Assembly: GCA_015057085.1 (NCBI GenBank)
Contig: SVFB01000091.1
Location: 1 to 33,381, forward strand
Direction of reading: 5' to 3'
Length of the DNA: 33,381 nt
Origin: Lachnospiraceae bacterium
GTDB lineage: Bacteria > Bacillota > Clostridia > Lachnospirales > Lachnospiraceae
Shown: positions 1-8,528 of the stretch, piece after piece
How the letters are laid out: each line of letters opens with the position of its first letter
Numbering within the stretch: position 1 is the first letter of the stretch
The notes under the pieces: model-generated
Told to the model about the DNA's origin: nothing
What the model saw: the letters and a program-made list of their open reading frames with translations, nothing else
Database searches by the model: none
Position numbers and translations under genes: made by a program

Positions 1-62
1 CCGACGGCATTTTCGTCCATGTAGCTGAGCACGGGTGATATGTCATTCGAGGCAGTAAGAAA

Positions 63-283
63 TAGCGCCCTCGTGACCCGGAGAAAAATTCGGTTTAGAA
101 GCGAAACACTTGCTTGGGCAATTTTTGCGCAGCAAGCCCCGATTTTGTGCGGGAAGAGGGATGTGGCTGTGGTTGCCAAAATCCGTACTGAGTAAGTGGC
201 GGAGCCTGCACAAGCGAAGAAGTGCGAAGACCTGTTGCTGATGAAAGTGTTTGGGTGTGGACTTATGACTGCGAGGCGGAGAC
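63..283 (+). repeat. Dispersed repeat, left copy
   Basis: Positions 103-283 match the reverse complement of 33201-33381 over the same 181 bases with about ten mismatches by eye. Positions 63-110 also match the reverse complement of 33153-33200. The copy therefore belongs to a repeat family present at both window ends in inverted orientation. Short ORFs run through it on both strands, but they have no convincing ribosome binding site and I do not call them genes. No transposase or integrase is nearby. It ends where the ykpA terminator begins. Bases 1-62 contain nothing I can identify, so 1-328 holds no supported gene. Confidence 0.85.
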
Positions 284-319
284 GCAAAAAAACCACCGGC
301 GGACCGGTGGTTTTTTGCG
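283..319 (-). terminator. Terminator of the ABC-F gene
   Basis: A GC-rich inverted repeat (arms 283-299 and 304-319, loop CGGA, one bulged A) is flanked by A and T runs. On the minus strand it gives a stem ending in a U run just after the stop of the ABC-F gene. The symmetric A/T runs could let it work in both directions. Confidence 0.9.
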
Positions 320-328
320 GGATGAGAA

Positions 329-1966
329 TTAATCTTCATCGTCCGTATTATCTGCGGTATAAACTTGACGTTTGCGAGCCATTGCATCGCTTTCAAGATA
401 CTCGTCGTAGGAAGTGATTTTATCAATCATGCTTCCATCAGGAAGAAATTCAATAATGCGATTTGCAGTGGTCTGCACAACCTGGTGATCACGGCAAGAA
501 AAGAGAATTACGCCAGGGAATTTAATCATTCCGTTATTTAAGGCAGTAATACTTTCCATATCCAGGTGGTCAGTCGGCTCATCGAAAATCAATACGTTAC
601 TTCCCATAATCATCATACGAGAGAGAAGAACACGCACCTTCTCGCCTCCGGAAAGTACGCTCATTTTCTTCACGCCATCTTCGCCGGCAAAAAGCATACG
701 ACCGAGGAATCCACGCACATAGGTGGCATCTTTAATCTCTGAATATTGAGTGAGCCAATCAACAATTAAATCATTGGTAGCAAAGATTTCTGTATTATCC
801 TTCGGGAAATAGGACTGGCTTGTAGTCACACCCCATTTATAAGAGCCGGAATCCGGTTCCATCTCTCCGGTAAGAATCTTGAAGAGAGTGGTCTTTGCCA
901 ATTCATTTCCACCGACAAAAGCAATCTTATCATCATGGTTAACCGTGAAAGTAATATTGTCTAATACCTTTACACCATCGATGGTCTTGCTTATGTTTTC
1001 AACGAAAAGAACATCATTTCCGATTTCACGCTCCGGGCGGAAATCAATATATGGATACTTTCTGCTGGATGGCTTGATTTCATCCAACTGAATCTTTTCC
1101 AAGGCACGTTTTCTGGAAGTCGCCTGCTTTGACTTAGAAGCATTAGCAGAGAAGCGGGAGATGAAGTCTTGTAATTCTTTGATCTTTTCTTCCTTCTTCT
1201 TATTTGCTTCCTTCATCTGGCGGACAATCAACTGAGAAGATTCATACCAGAAGTCATAATTTCCGGCATAGAGCTGAATCTTACCATAGTCCATATCTGC
1301 AATATTGGTGCAGACTTTGTTCAAGAAATAACGGTCATGGGATACCACAATGACGGTATTTTCGAAGTTAATCAAAAACTCCTCTAACCATGCAATCGCA
1401 TCTAAATCCAAGTGGTTGGTCGGCTCGTCCAAAAGTAAAATGTCAGGATTTCCGAACAAAGCCTGTGCCAGGAGAACCTTGACCTTTGAAGCACCCGGCA
1501 TATCAGCCATGAGATTATAATGTTCTTCCGTTGGGATTCCCAATCCATTTAAAAGGGTAGCAGCATCGCTTTCAGCATTCCATCCGTCCATCTCAGCAAA
1601 CTCTGCTTCGAGTTCACTAGCGCGAATTCCATCTTCTTCGGAGAAATCTTCCTTCATATAGATGGCATCCTTTTCCTTCATGATATCATAGAGACGCTTA
1701 TTTCCCATGATAACGGTATCAAGTACTGTAAATTCGTCATATTTGAAGTGATCCTGCTGCAGGAAGCTCAGTCTTTGACCCGGAGTGATTACGATATCTC
1801 CGCTGGTCGGCTCTAATTGACCGGAGAGGATTTTGAGGAAAGTAGACTTTCCTGCACCGTTTGCACCAATCAAACCGTAGCAATTTCCTTCTGTGAATTT
1901 AATGTTTACATCTTCAAAAAGCGCCTTTTTACCGAGACGCAGGGTGATATTATTTGCACTGATCAT
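329..1966 (-). CDS. ykpA: ABC-F family ATPase, YkpA/YbiT type
   Basis: This is a soluble 545-residue protein with two ABC ATPase domains and no membrane segments, as expected of ABC-F proteins, which act on ribosomes rather than as transporters. Domain 1 has Walker A GANGAGKST (residues 34-42), DEPTNHLD and SHD. The linker contains FSANASKSKQATSRK. Domain 2 (from about residue 320) has a degenerate Walker A, GGNELAKTT (about 350), a good LSGGE signature (about 438), DEPTDHLD, and SCRD where the switch histidine is normally SHD. The first-domain signature is also degenerate (PGASKVK). Length and motifs fit the YkpA/YbiT branch as I remember it. The start is supported by AAAGGG upstream. Ribosomal substrate and any antibiotic role cannot be read from sequence. 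Confidence 0.93.
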   Translation of the reverse strand: MISANNITLRLGKKALFEDVNIKFTEGNCYGLIGANGAGKSTFLKILSGQLEPTSGDIVITPGQRLSFLQQDHFKYDEFTVLDTVIMGNKRLYDIMKEKDAIYMKEDFSEEDGIRASELEAEFAEMDGWNAESDAATLLNGLGIPTEEHYNLMADMPGASKVKVLLAQALFGNPDILLLDEPTNHLDLDAIAWLEEFLINFENTVIVVSHDRYFLNKVCTNIADMDYGKIQLYAGNYDFWYESSQLIVRQMKEANKKKEEKIKELQDFISRFSANASKSKQATSRKRALEKIQLDEIKPSSRKYPYIDFRPEREIGNDVLFVENISKTIDGVKVLDNITFTVNHDDKIAFVGGNELAKTTLFKILTGEMEPDSGSYKWGVTTSQSYFPKDNTEIFATNDLIVDWLTQYSEIKDATYVRGFLGRMLFAGEDGVKKMSVLSGGEKVRVLLSRMMIMGSNVLIFDEPTDHLDMESITALNNGMIKFPGVILFSCRDHQVVQTTANRIIEFLPDGSMIDKITSYDEYLESDAMARKRQVYTADNTDDED

Positions 1967-1990
1967 GAAATTACCCTTTCTTTTTTACTG

Positions 1991-2019
1991 ATTATAATAG
2001 CTTTTGTAGCAATCGTTTC
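1991..2019 (-). promoter_or_regulatory. Promoter of the ABC-F gene
   Basis: On the minus strand a perfect TATAAT (1991-1996) lies about 25 bases before the start codon. The -35 at 17-base spacing is weak (GAAACG, 2014-2019). Confidence 0.5.
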
Positions 2020-2069
2020 TATTTTACAGTAATTTTCGCGTTTTGCAAGTGGCAAGTTGACGAAAAGCG

Positions 2070-2078
2070 TGATATAAT
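2070..2078 (+). promoter_or_regulatory. Extended -10 promoter of the GGDEF/EAL gene
   Basis: TGATATAAT is a TGn-extended -10 element, 30 bases before the start codon at 2109. No good -35 is seen at normal spacing, which is tolerated when the TG extension is present. Confidence 0.55.
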
Positions 2079-2108
2079 TTCAATAGATTTGTTGATGGGG
2101 GTTATGAA

Positions 2109-5100
2109 ATGGAATTGAATGTATTGGCAGAAATGAGATTGCCTATACCTGCTGCTATTTTGTGCCGTAAGGATGTGTGGTATCTGATTGATACAAATAA
2201 TGAGTTTGAGGAGCTGCTCGGTTTTACACACGAGGAGCTTCATTTGATGCCTATGGATAATGTAATCTTTGATGCATTAACCGAATTTTTACAGATGGAT
2301 ATGGATGCTGCCATTCAGAAAAAGGCTATAGTTGGAGAGGAATTTAGGCTAAAGACAAAAAATGGACAGGAATGCTGGGTGGAAGGTAGAGCACGATTCT
2401 ATAGCAAAATCGATGGTTCAGATTGCCTGATTGCAACCTATACACCAATCCAGAAGCAAAAAGAAATCGAAGCTGCGACAAAGCTTTTGAGTCACAAATA
2501 TGAGATGTTAAGCCAAAGCACAGGAGAGATTCCGTTTGATTTGGATTTGTCCAATTGGACCGTTCTCGTTTCAAGTGGATTTGACGAAGTTCGTAAGGAT
2601 GGTTATAAAGCCAATCAGAAGGATTTTTATATTCCTTTTGAGCAATCCATTCAATATATTCATCCGCTTGATCGAGATGAATACAGACGTGTGATGAAAG
2701 AGGCTGCCGCAAGAGAAACTACAGGCGTAATTGAAAACCGCATTAATGTGGCACTTCCAAGTGAATCTGCAGAATTCCAGTGGTTTAGATTGTATTACAG
2801 AAGCATAGCCGATGAAGACGGAAATATGATTCGTATCATCGGAAGAAGTTTCAATGTGGATGAAGACAAACTGGATCGGGAAGCTGCCAGAAGAGATTAT
2901 CTAACGAATTTCTTGAACAAACGAGAAATTATCAAGTCAGTTAATCACCAATTAGAAGACAATCCTAGTATTCCGTATGTGATGTTTGTTATTGATATCG
3001 ATAATTTTAAGAGTATCAATGACACCTTTGGTCATACATTCGGAGACAATGTTATCATCGATAATGCAAATACCATCCGGACAGTTTTGCCAAGCAACTC
3101 TCTTCTCGGAAGAGTCGGGGGCGATGAGTTTGTAGCGCTTTTGGTTGACTGCACGATGGAAAAGGCATCAATTAAAGCAAAGGAGCTTTGTGATGCATTC
3201 CAGAAGGACTACTCAGGAGACGGAGTTGTCCGCCATATTTCCGCAAGTATCGGATTGGCCGAATACGGTAAGCACGGAAATAATTACAAAGAAATGTTTG
3301 ATATGGCCGATCGCGCCATGTATCGAGTAAAGCAAAAAGGAAAGAGTAGTTTCCAAATTGCAAACAAAAATGACAATAAAAGAGTCGAGATGCGCGTGAA
3401 AGAAACCACAGAAAGTCATGTGAATCTCGATAAAGACGATCAGCAATTCTTACTTTTTGCCATCAATTTGATGACACATGCAAGAAATATTGACGGATCG
3501 TTAAATATGTTATTAAAGAGAATCGCCACAAGATTTGAATTTGATCATGTATTATTATTTGAGAATGTGCCAAATCAAAATTATATGATTCTTTCAAATT
3601 ATCAAAGTGAGTCATTGAGCTTTTATGATAAATCCACTTTCAAAAAGGATCCTTTGATTCACGGAGGGGAGACAATCAATGATCTTCAGATGATTTCGGA
3701 GGAACAGGCAAAGAATTCCACGATTCTTAAAGATGTTTTTGAAGAAAACAAAAAGGAGATGCCTGAGGGGATTTCTGTAGCCGTTGGCAAATACGAATAT
3801 ATTGGAGAGCATGAGGGCTATATTCTCTTTATCTCAGAGAATAAGGATTTCAACTGGATGGAAGCTACCAGCGGATTGCTGATGGAATTAAACCGCGTAA
3901 TTTCGATCTTTGTATCCCTTCGATTCAGAATGGATGAGAGCAAGGCCGAAATTCGCCACATCCAAAGACGTGATCAACTCACCGGCTTATACAATCTTGA
4001 GCCATTTAAGGTGAAAGCAGTTGCTCATATTGAACATGCGCCGGAGGAGAATGTATTCGCTTTGGAATACCTCGATATCAATAACTTCGGATATATCAAC
4101 GAGAACTACGGCTATAAAGTCGGAGATAATATCTTAAAGAATCTGTCAGAGGATTTGAAGAATCAGCCTTATTTTGTGACCGGCTGCCGAATCTACTCAG
4201 ACTTTTTCCTGATTTTGTATGTGGGTGAAAGTGTTGAAAGCTTACTGGAGGATATTCGTTCTCAGCATAGACGTTTCTCGAATATGCAGAATTATCAATA
4301 TCCAAACAGCGGAATGGGAATCAGCAGCGGCTTGTATGTGGTTGAGCGTGATTTCCTGGATATGGAATCCGCTTTCGAGAATGTTACCTTGGCTTGGAAG
4401 CGTTCAAAGAAAGAACGCAAAAATGAGATATTTGTATTCACGAAGGATTTGCGAACTAAGCGCAATCGCGAACAGCAGATTCTGGGTGAATTTTATGAAG
4501 CATTATATCGTGATGATTTTAAAGTATATCTTCAGCCAAAATTTGAATTGGGAACAAGAGAAGTATATGGAGCTGAGGCATTGGCGCGTTGGAAGAAACC
4601 TACGGGAGAGATTCTTGCGCCGGGAGATTTCTTAGAACCGTTGGAACGCATCGGCTATGTGACAGAACTGGATTTTTATATTTTTGAGGAATTGCTCAGA
4701 AATGTTTCAATCTGGGATAAGATGGGCAAGCCAAAGATGGTTTATTCCACCAACTTCTCCGGCCGTCATTTCGAAAACGGCGGAAAAGAATTCATGAACC
4801 GGATTAAAATCATCTTTTCGAAATATCCTGTGAATCCAAATTATATTGAATTGGAGATTACAGAGAGTGTTTTAATTAAAGAAAAAGCAATCGTATTTGA
4901 TTGTCTGCAGGAATTGCGCAGAATTGGATTTCGAGTGTCCATCGATGATTTCGGAATCGGATATTCTTCATTATTCTCATTGATGGAGATTCCGGCTGAT
5001 GTGATCAAGATGGATAAGAGCTTTATTGATGTGAATTTAAATCCTCATCGCAAAGAACTTTTGACGGAGTTTGCAAAACTGATTCATGTAGCGCATAAGA

Positions 5101-5237
5101 CCCCGATTTTCGAAGGAGTGGAGACGGAGGAACAGGAACAGTTCTTGATGGAATGCGGTTATCAATACGGTCAGGGTTATGTATTAAGTGAACCGATGCC
5201 AATATCGGAATTTGATAAAATGTATCTTTCAGAATAG
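2109..5237 (+). CDS. PAS/GGDEF/EAL cyclic-di-GMP signalling protein
   Basis: This 1042-residue protein has no obvious transmembrane segment. Order by eye: PAS-like sensor (about 10-110), a second PAS-like region (about 120-255), a GGDEF domain with intact RVGGDEF (about 335-341), a GAF-like region (about 440-620), a second GGDEF-like domain in which the active motif has become IYSDFF (about 695-700), and a C-terminal EAL domain (about 790-1042). The EAL domain keeps EALARW, STNFSG, ELEITES, DDFGIGYSS, KMDKSF, EGVET and the final QGY, so it should bind metal and cleave c-di-GMP. The first GGDEF looks able to make it. Domain boundaries are estimates. The start follows ATGGGGG with 7-base spacing. 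Ligands of the sensor domains are unknown. Confidence 0.93.
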   Translation: MELNVLAEMRLPIPAAILCRKDVWYLIDTNNEFEELLGFTHEELHLMPMDNVIFDALTEFLQMDMDAAIQKKAIVGEEFRLKTKNGQECWVEGRARFYSKIDGSDCLIATYTPIQKQKEIEAATKLLSHKYEMLSQSTGEIPFDLDLSNWTVLVSSGFDEVRKDGYKANQKDFYIPFEQSIQYIHPLDRDEYRRVMKEAAARETTGVIENRINVALPSESAEFQWFRLYYRSIADEDGNMIRIIGRSFNVDEDKLDREAARRDYLTNFLNKREIIKSVNHQLEDNPSIPYVMFVIDIDNFKSINDTFGHTFGDNVIIDNANTIRTVLPSNSLLGRVGGDEFVALLVDCTMEKASIKAKELCDAFQKDYSGDGVVRHISASIGLAEYGKHGNNYKEMFDMADRAMYRVKQKGKSSFQIANKNDNKRVEMRVKETTESHVNLDKDDQQFLLFAINLMTHARNIDGSLNMLLKRIATRFEFDHVLLFENVPNQNYMILSNYQSESLSFYDKSTFKKDPLIHGGETINDLQMISEEQAKNSTILKDVFEENKKEMPEGISVAVGKYEYIGEHEGYILFISENKDFNWMEATSGLLMELNRVISIFVSLRFRMDESKAEIRHIQRRDQLTGLYNLEPFKVKAVAHIEHAPEENVFALEYLDINNFGYINENYGYKVGDNILKNLSEDLKNQPYFVTGCRIYSDFFLILYVGESVESLLEDIRSQHRRFSNMQNYQYPNSGMGISSGLYVVERDFLDMESAFENVTLAWKRSKKERKNEIFVFTKDLRTKRNREQQILGEFYEALYRDDFKVYLQPKFELGTREVYGAEALARWKKPTGEILAPGDFLEPLERIGYVTELDFYIFEELLRNVSIWDKMGKPKMVYSTNFSGRHFENGGKEFMNRIKIIFSKYPVNPNYIELEITESVLIKEKAIVFDCLQELRRIGFRVSIDDFGIGYSSLFSLMEIPADVIKMDKSFIDVNLNPHRKELLTEFAKLIHVAHKTPIFEGVETEEQEQFLMECGYQYGQGYVLSEPMPISEFDKMYLSE

Positions 5238-5248
5238 CGTTTAATTTC

Positions 5249-5277
5249 TTTACAAGAAAAATGCGAAATGATAGAAT
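5249..5277 (+). promoter_or_regulatory. Promoter of the coiled-coil gene
   Basis: TTTACA (5249-5254), 17 bases, TAGAAT (5272-5277), located after the GGDEF/EAL stop and 28 bases before the ATG at 5305. The small gene can thus be transcribed independently. Confidence 0.7.
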
Positions 5278-5304
5278 TAAAATAGTGTAAAGGAGTTATT
5301 GGCT

Positions 5305-5910
5305 ATGAACATCGTATCCGACGAAAAGGATCTCTTATCTCAAATTGATGAGTTTCGTCAGAAGGCCGAGAAACTGCAATCTGCACTGGATGCCAGGGTA
5401 GAGAAGGCGGAAGAGCTCGAGCAAGTAGTAACGGAACGTCAGGAAAAAGCAGATGAATTAGAACAGTTGATTGCAGAACGCGAAAAGCAGGCGGATGTAA
5501 TCAAGAGAACGGTTCATGAAGAGATGGGAAATGTTTCTCATCAATTGACAACAGAATTGTCGCAGATGCAAGGCAGAATTGACGTCTTGCTTAAACAATC
5601 AACGCAAGAACAGTTGACTCCGATTACCGATATGACAAGATCATTGGATGATTTATCACTTCGTTTGGAATCCGTTGAAACCAATACCATAGGATTGGCG
5701 GATACCATTCATAAAGAAGGGGTACAGGTTTATCGTAATTCACAGGAGTTAATTAAAAATCTTGAAAAGAAAGTTGATAAAATCAACAAAGTAGACAAAC
5801 ATGTAGGCAGAGCAAAAGGTCCTGCAATTGTAGCTGCTATTTTTGCAGTCCTCTCTTTTGGAGGAATTGTATTTACAACCTTATTGACATTAGGTTACAT
5901 TCACTTTTAA
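5305..5910 (+). CDS. Coiled-coil protein with C-terminal membrane anchor
   Basis: I do not recognise a family. The 201-residue protein is Glu/Lys/Gln-rich with heptad-like repeats (EKAEELEQ, EKADELEQ) over roughly residues 5-70 and more helix to about 165. One hydrophobic segment follows near residues 172-197, then only a few residues, so it resembles a tail-anchored protein with a cytoplasmic coiled coil. ATG 5305 is preferred over an in-frame TTG at 5299 because AAAGGAG (5289-5295) sits nine bases before the ATG and only three before the TTG. It has its own promoter just after the GGDEF/EAL gene. A link to that gene's signalling is a guess from position. Confidence 0.8.
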   Translation: MNIVSDEKDLLSQIDEFRQKAEKLQSALDARVEKAEELEQVVTERQEKADELEQLIAEREKQADVIKRTVHEEMGNVSHQLTTELSQMQGRIDVLLKQSTQEQLTPITDMTRSLDDLSLRLESVETNTIGLADTIHKEGVQVYRNSQELIKNLEKKVDKINKVDKHVGRAKGPAIVAAIFAVLSFGGIVFTTLLTLGYIHF

Positions 5911-5912
5911 AT
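5884..5912 (+). promoter_or_regulatory. Promoter of the pyrophosphatase gene
   Basis: A perfect TTGACA (5884-5889), 17 bases, then TTAAAT (5907-5912), overlapping the end of the preceding gene. Predicted initiation near 5919 would place the transcript start at the base of the hairpin at 5918-5955. Confidence 0.6.
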
Positions 5913-5917
5913 TCAAA

Positions 5918-5955
5918 ACGCGTCGGGTAAATGAAAGGGCATTTACTTGGCGCGT
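5918..5955 (+). promoter_or_regulatory. 16-bp RNA hairpin at the pyrophosphatase mRNA 5' end
   Basis: Arms 5918-5933 and 5940-5955 pair over all 16 positions when G-U pairs are allowed, with loop AAAGGG. It is followed by AUUUCA rather than a U run, so it is a poor terminator. Its position at the predicted transcript start suggests a 5' stabilising stem or control element. Ending the upstream transcript is the alternative. Confidence 0.65.
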
Positions 5956-5982
5956 ATTTCACTTGAAAGGGACAATTATTTT

Positions 5983-7632
5983 ATGACAAATAACACAGTT
6001 TGGGTAGTAGGACACAGACATCCTGATACAGATTCCATTTGCGCTGCAATTTCTTATGCGTATTTGAAGAATCAAATCGATCCGACACATACATATGAGC
6101 CAAAGCGCGCCGGAAGCATTAATCCGGAGACCGCATATGTCTTAGACCGCTTTGGAGTAGAAGCACCGGAACTTGTCACGGATGTGGGCACTCAGATTAT
6201 GGATATTGCATTTCGTGAGACTGCCGGAATCAACAGTAATATTTCCATAAAGAACGCATGGGATTTGATGCAGAAGATGGATGTAGTCACGCTTCCTGTA
6301 GTCAATAAAAAGAATAAGCTTGAAGGTTTGATTGCCGCAGGCGATATCGCAAAATCCTATATGGATGTATATGATACCACTGTTTTGTCAAAGGCGAAGA
6401 CGCAATACCGAAATATTTGCGAAACCTTAAATGGTGAAGTGATGGCGGGAAATGCACACAGCTTTTTTATGAAAGGAAAGACTGTGGTAGCCAGCGGTTC
6501 GCTTAAGCGTATTACAAGTATTTTAAATCCTGAGGATCTGGTCATTGTCAGCGATCGAGAAGATGTGATTCCGGTTTGCATGAATGCAAATGTCAGCTGC
6601 ATTATTTTGACCAACAATCCGATGGTGAAACAGGAAGTGATTGATGAAGCTAATAAGCGTGAAATCATCATCATCAGAACTCCGTTTGATACATTTACGG
6701 TTGCTCGTTTGATTAACCAGAGTATGCCGGTTAGGCATTTTATGACCACAAAGAATATCATTCACTTCCATATGGATGATTATCTTGATGAAGTGCGCGA
6801 AGTGATGTCAAAAGTTCGTCATCGGGATTTTCCGGTGCTGGATGAGTATGAAAATTATATTGGAATGTTTTCACGCAGATATTTGCTGGGCGCACAGAAG
6901 AAAAAAGTGATTCTGGTGGATCACAATGAACGCTCGCAGGCTGTACATAATATCGAAGAAACCGAAATCTTAGAAATTATTGATCATCATCGAATCGGAA
7001 GTCTTGAGACGATGGCCCCTGTATATTTCAGAAATCAACCTTTGGGATGTACAGCGACAATTATTTATCAGATGTATCAGGAAAAAGGTGTGGAGATTCC
7101 TCCGGTGATTGCAGGGCTTTTATGTTCTGCAATTTTATCGGATACATTGATGTTTCGATCTCCGACATGCACGGTTGTGGACAAAGATGTGGCGATGAAA
7201 CTGGCAGAGATTGCCCAAATTGATGTGGAAGCGCATGCGATTCAAATGTTTGAAGCCGGCAGTGATTTTGGAAACAAGACGGAAGAAGAAATCTTAAATC
7301 AAGATTATAAAACATTTTATTCCGGTAAGATTGCTTTTGGCGTGGCTCAGATCAGCGGCATGAGCCGACCGGAGTTGGATAAGGTGAAAGAGCGCGTGAA
7401 ACCACTTCTGGTAACAGAAATGGGAGAGAAGCGTTTGGATATGATTTTCATCATGCTTACGGATATTTTAAATGAATCCACCGAGCTTGTTTGTGACGGT
7501 GAAGGAGCACTGCTTTTGGCAGAGAGTGCCTTCGGCGTAACAGCAAATGAGGGCGGCGTGATGCTAAAGGGTGTTGTTTCAAGAAAGAAGCAGGTCATTC
7601 CGGCATTGATGAATACGCTGGCAGAACAATAA
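5983..7632 (+). CDS. ppaC: CBS-domain family II (Mn-dependent) inorganic pyrophosphatase
   Basis: The predicted reaction is hydrolysis of pyrophosphate to phosphate in the cytoplasm, pulling biosynthetic reactions forward. DHH-family motifs are GHRHPDTDS (residues 10-18), VDHNE (about 311-315) and DHHRIG (about 333-338), with a DHHA2-type C-terminal domain. Between the first two motifs lies an insert of about 240 residues with two CBS-like halves around a DRTGG-like region, as in adenine-nucleotide-regulated clostridial CBS-PPases. The 549-residue length fits that subgroup. Start ATG 5983 follows GAAAGGGA at ten bases; an upstream in-frame TTG at 5947 lies inside the hairpin and lacks a binding site. 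Nucleotide regulation is inferred from the insert. Confidence 0.92.
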   Translation: MTNNTVWVVGHRHPDTDSICAAISYAYLKNQIDPTHTYEPKRAGSINPETAYVLDRFGVEAPELVTDVGTQIMDIAFRETAGINSNISIKNAWDLMQKMDVVTLPVVNKKNKLEGLIAAGDIAKSYMDVYDTTVLSKAKTQYRNICETLNGEVMAGNAHSFFMKGKTVVASGSLKRITSILNPEDLVIVSDREDVIPVCMNANVSCIILTNNPMVKQEVIDEANKREIIIIRTPFDTFTVARLINQSMPVRHFMTTKNIIHFHMDDYLDEVREVMSKVRHRDFPVLDEYENYIGMFSRRYLLGAQKKKVILVDHNERSQAVHNIEETEILEIIDHHRIGSLETMAPVYFRNQPLGCTATIIYQMYQEKGVEIPPVIAGLLCSAILSDTLMFRSPTCTVVDKDVAMKLAEIAQIDVEAHAIQMFEAGSDFGNKTEEEILNQDYKTFYSGKIAFGVAQISGMSRPELDKVKERVKPLLVTEMGEKRLDMIFIMLTDILNESTELVCDGEGALLLAESAFGVTANEGGVMLKGVVSRKKQVIPALMNTLAEQ

Positions 7633-7674
7633 AATAAATTTTATTTTAATTTTTTTTTGAAAGGGAGTTGGGAC

Positions 7675-8508
7675 ATGAAATTTACCAAAATGCATGGATG
7701 TGGAAATGATTACATCTATGTGAATCTTTTTGAAGAAAACATTGAATCGCCTTCGGAATTATCCATTGCCATCAGCGATCGCCATTTTGGAATTGGCGGA
7801 GATGGTTTGATTACCATCGGTCCATCTGACTGTGCTGATTTTCGAATGCGTATCTATAATGCAGATGGTTCGGAAGCAGAAATGTGTGGAAATGGAATTC
7901 GATGTGTTGCGAAATATGTTTATGACCACGGATTGACCGAGAAGACGGAAATTACAGTAGAGACAGGTGCGGGAGTGAAAAACTTGCAATTGACTGTGAC
8001 GGATGGGAAAGTAACTCTTGTCTGTGTAGATATGGGAGAGCCGATTCTAGAGGCAGAAAAGATTCCTGTCATTGCAAAAACTTCTCCTGTAATCGGAGAA
8101 ATGATTACAGCAGGCGATCAGGAATGGAAGATGACCTGTGTGTCTATGGGAAATCCTCATGCAGTCATTTTTGTGGATGATGTGGACGGATTTGATTTGG
8201 ATCATTTCGGACCATTGTTTGAAAATCATAAGGTGTTCCCGAAAAGAACAAATACAGAATTTGTAAAGGTTCATTCACGCTCAGAGGTTTCGATGCGAGT
8301 ATGGGAGCGTGGATCTGCAGAAACCTGGGCTTGCGGAACAGGAGCTTGCGCTAGTGTGATGGCATGTATCTTAAATGGTCTGACGGAGGACGAGGTGCTT
8401 ATTCATCTGCGAGGCGGTGATTTGAATATCCGTTATGATCGTGGCAGCAATCATGTATTTATGACAGGGCCGGCTACAGAAGTGTTTAGCGGCGAATACA
8501 CAATATAA
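7675..8508 (+). CDS. dapF: Diaminopimelate epimerase
   Basis: DapF converts LL- to meso-diaminopimelate, the last shared step of lysine and peptidoglycan-precursor synthesis. The 277-residue length is normal. The N-terminus has FTKMHGCGNDYIYV. The two catalytic cysteines are visible: Cys71 in EMCGNGIRC and Cys220 in WACGTGACAS. The ATG at 7675 follows AAGGGAG at seven bases; an in-frame TTG at 7657 precedes that site and is rejected. murE starts 20 bases after the stop, so the pair probably form an operon that makes meso-DAP and then adds it to the wall precursor. An AT-only inverted repeat near 7630-7650 is too weak to call as a terminator. Confidence 0.96.
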   Translation: MKFTKMHGCGNDYIYVNLFEENIESPSELSIAISDRHFGIGGDGLITIGPSDCADFRMRIYNADGSEAEMCGNGIRCVAKYVYDHGLTEKTEITVETGAGVKNLQLTVTDGKVTLVCVDMGEPILEAEKIPVIAKTSPVIGEMITAGDQEWKMTCVSMGNPHAVIFVDDVDGFDLDHFGPLFENHKVFPKRTNTEFVKVHSRSEVSMRVWERGSAETWACGTGACASVMACILNGLTEDEVLIHLRGGDLNIRYDRGSNHVFMTGPATEVFSGEYTI

Positions 8509-8528
8509 TTAAATGGAGAATAAATAAA

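Noticed and set aside
43-426. ORFs on both strands through the left repeat (43-426 minus, 196-417 plus)
   Set aside because: They run through repeat DNA and a terminator, partly overlap ykpA and have no ribosome binding site. The similar reading on the right copy is explained by the DNA repeat.
5299-5304. TTG start for the coiled-coil gene
   Set aside because: Only three bases from the ribosome binding site; the ATG at 5305 is correctly spaced.
7630-7660. Terminator between ppaC and dapF
   Set aside because: Only an A/T stem of eight pairs precedes the T run, too weak to call; read-through to dapF is plausible.
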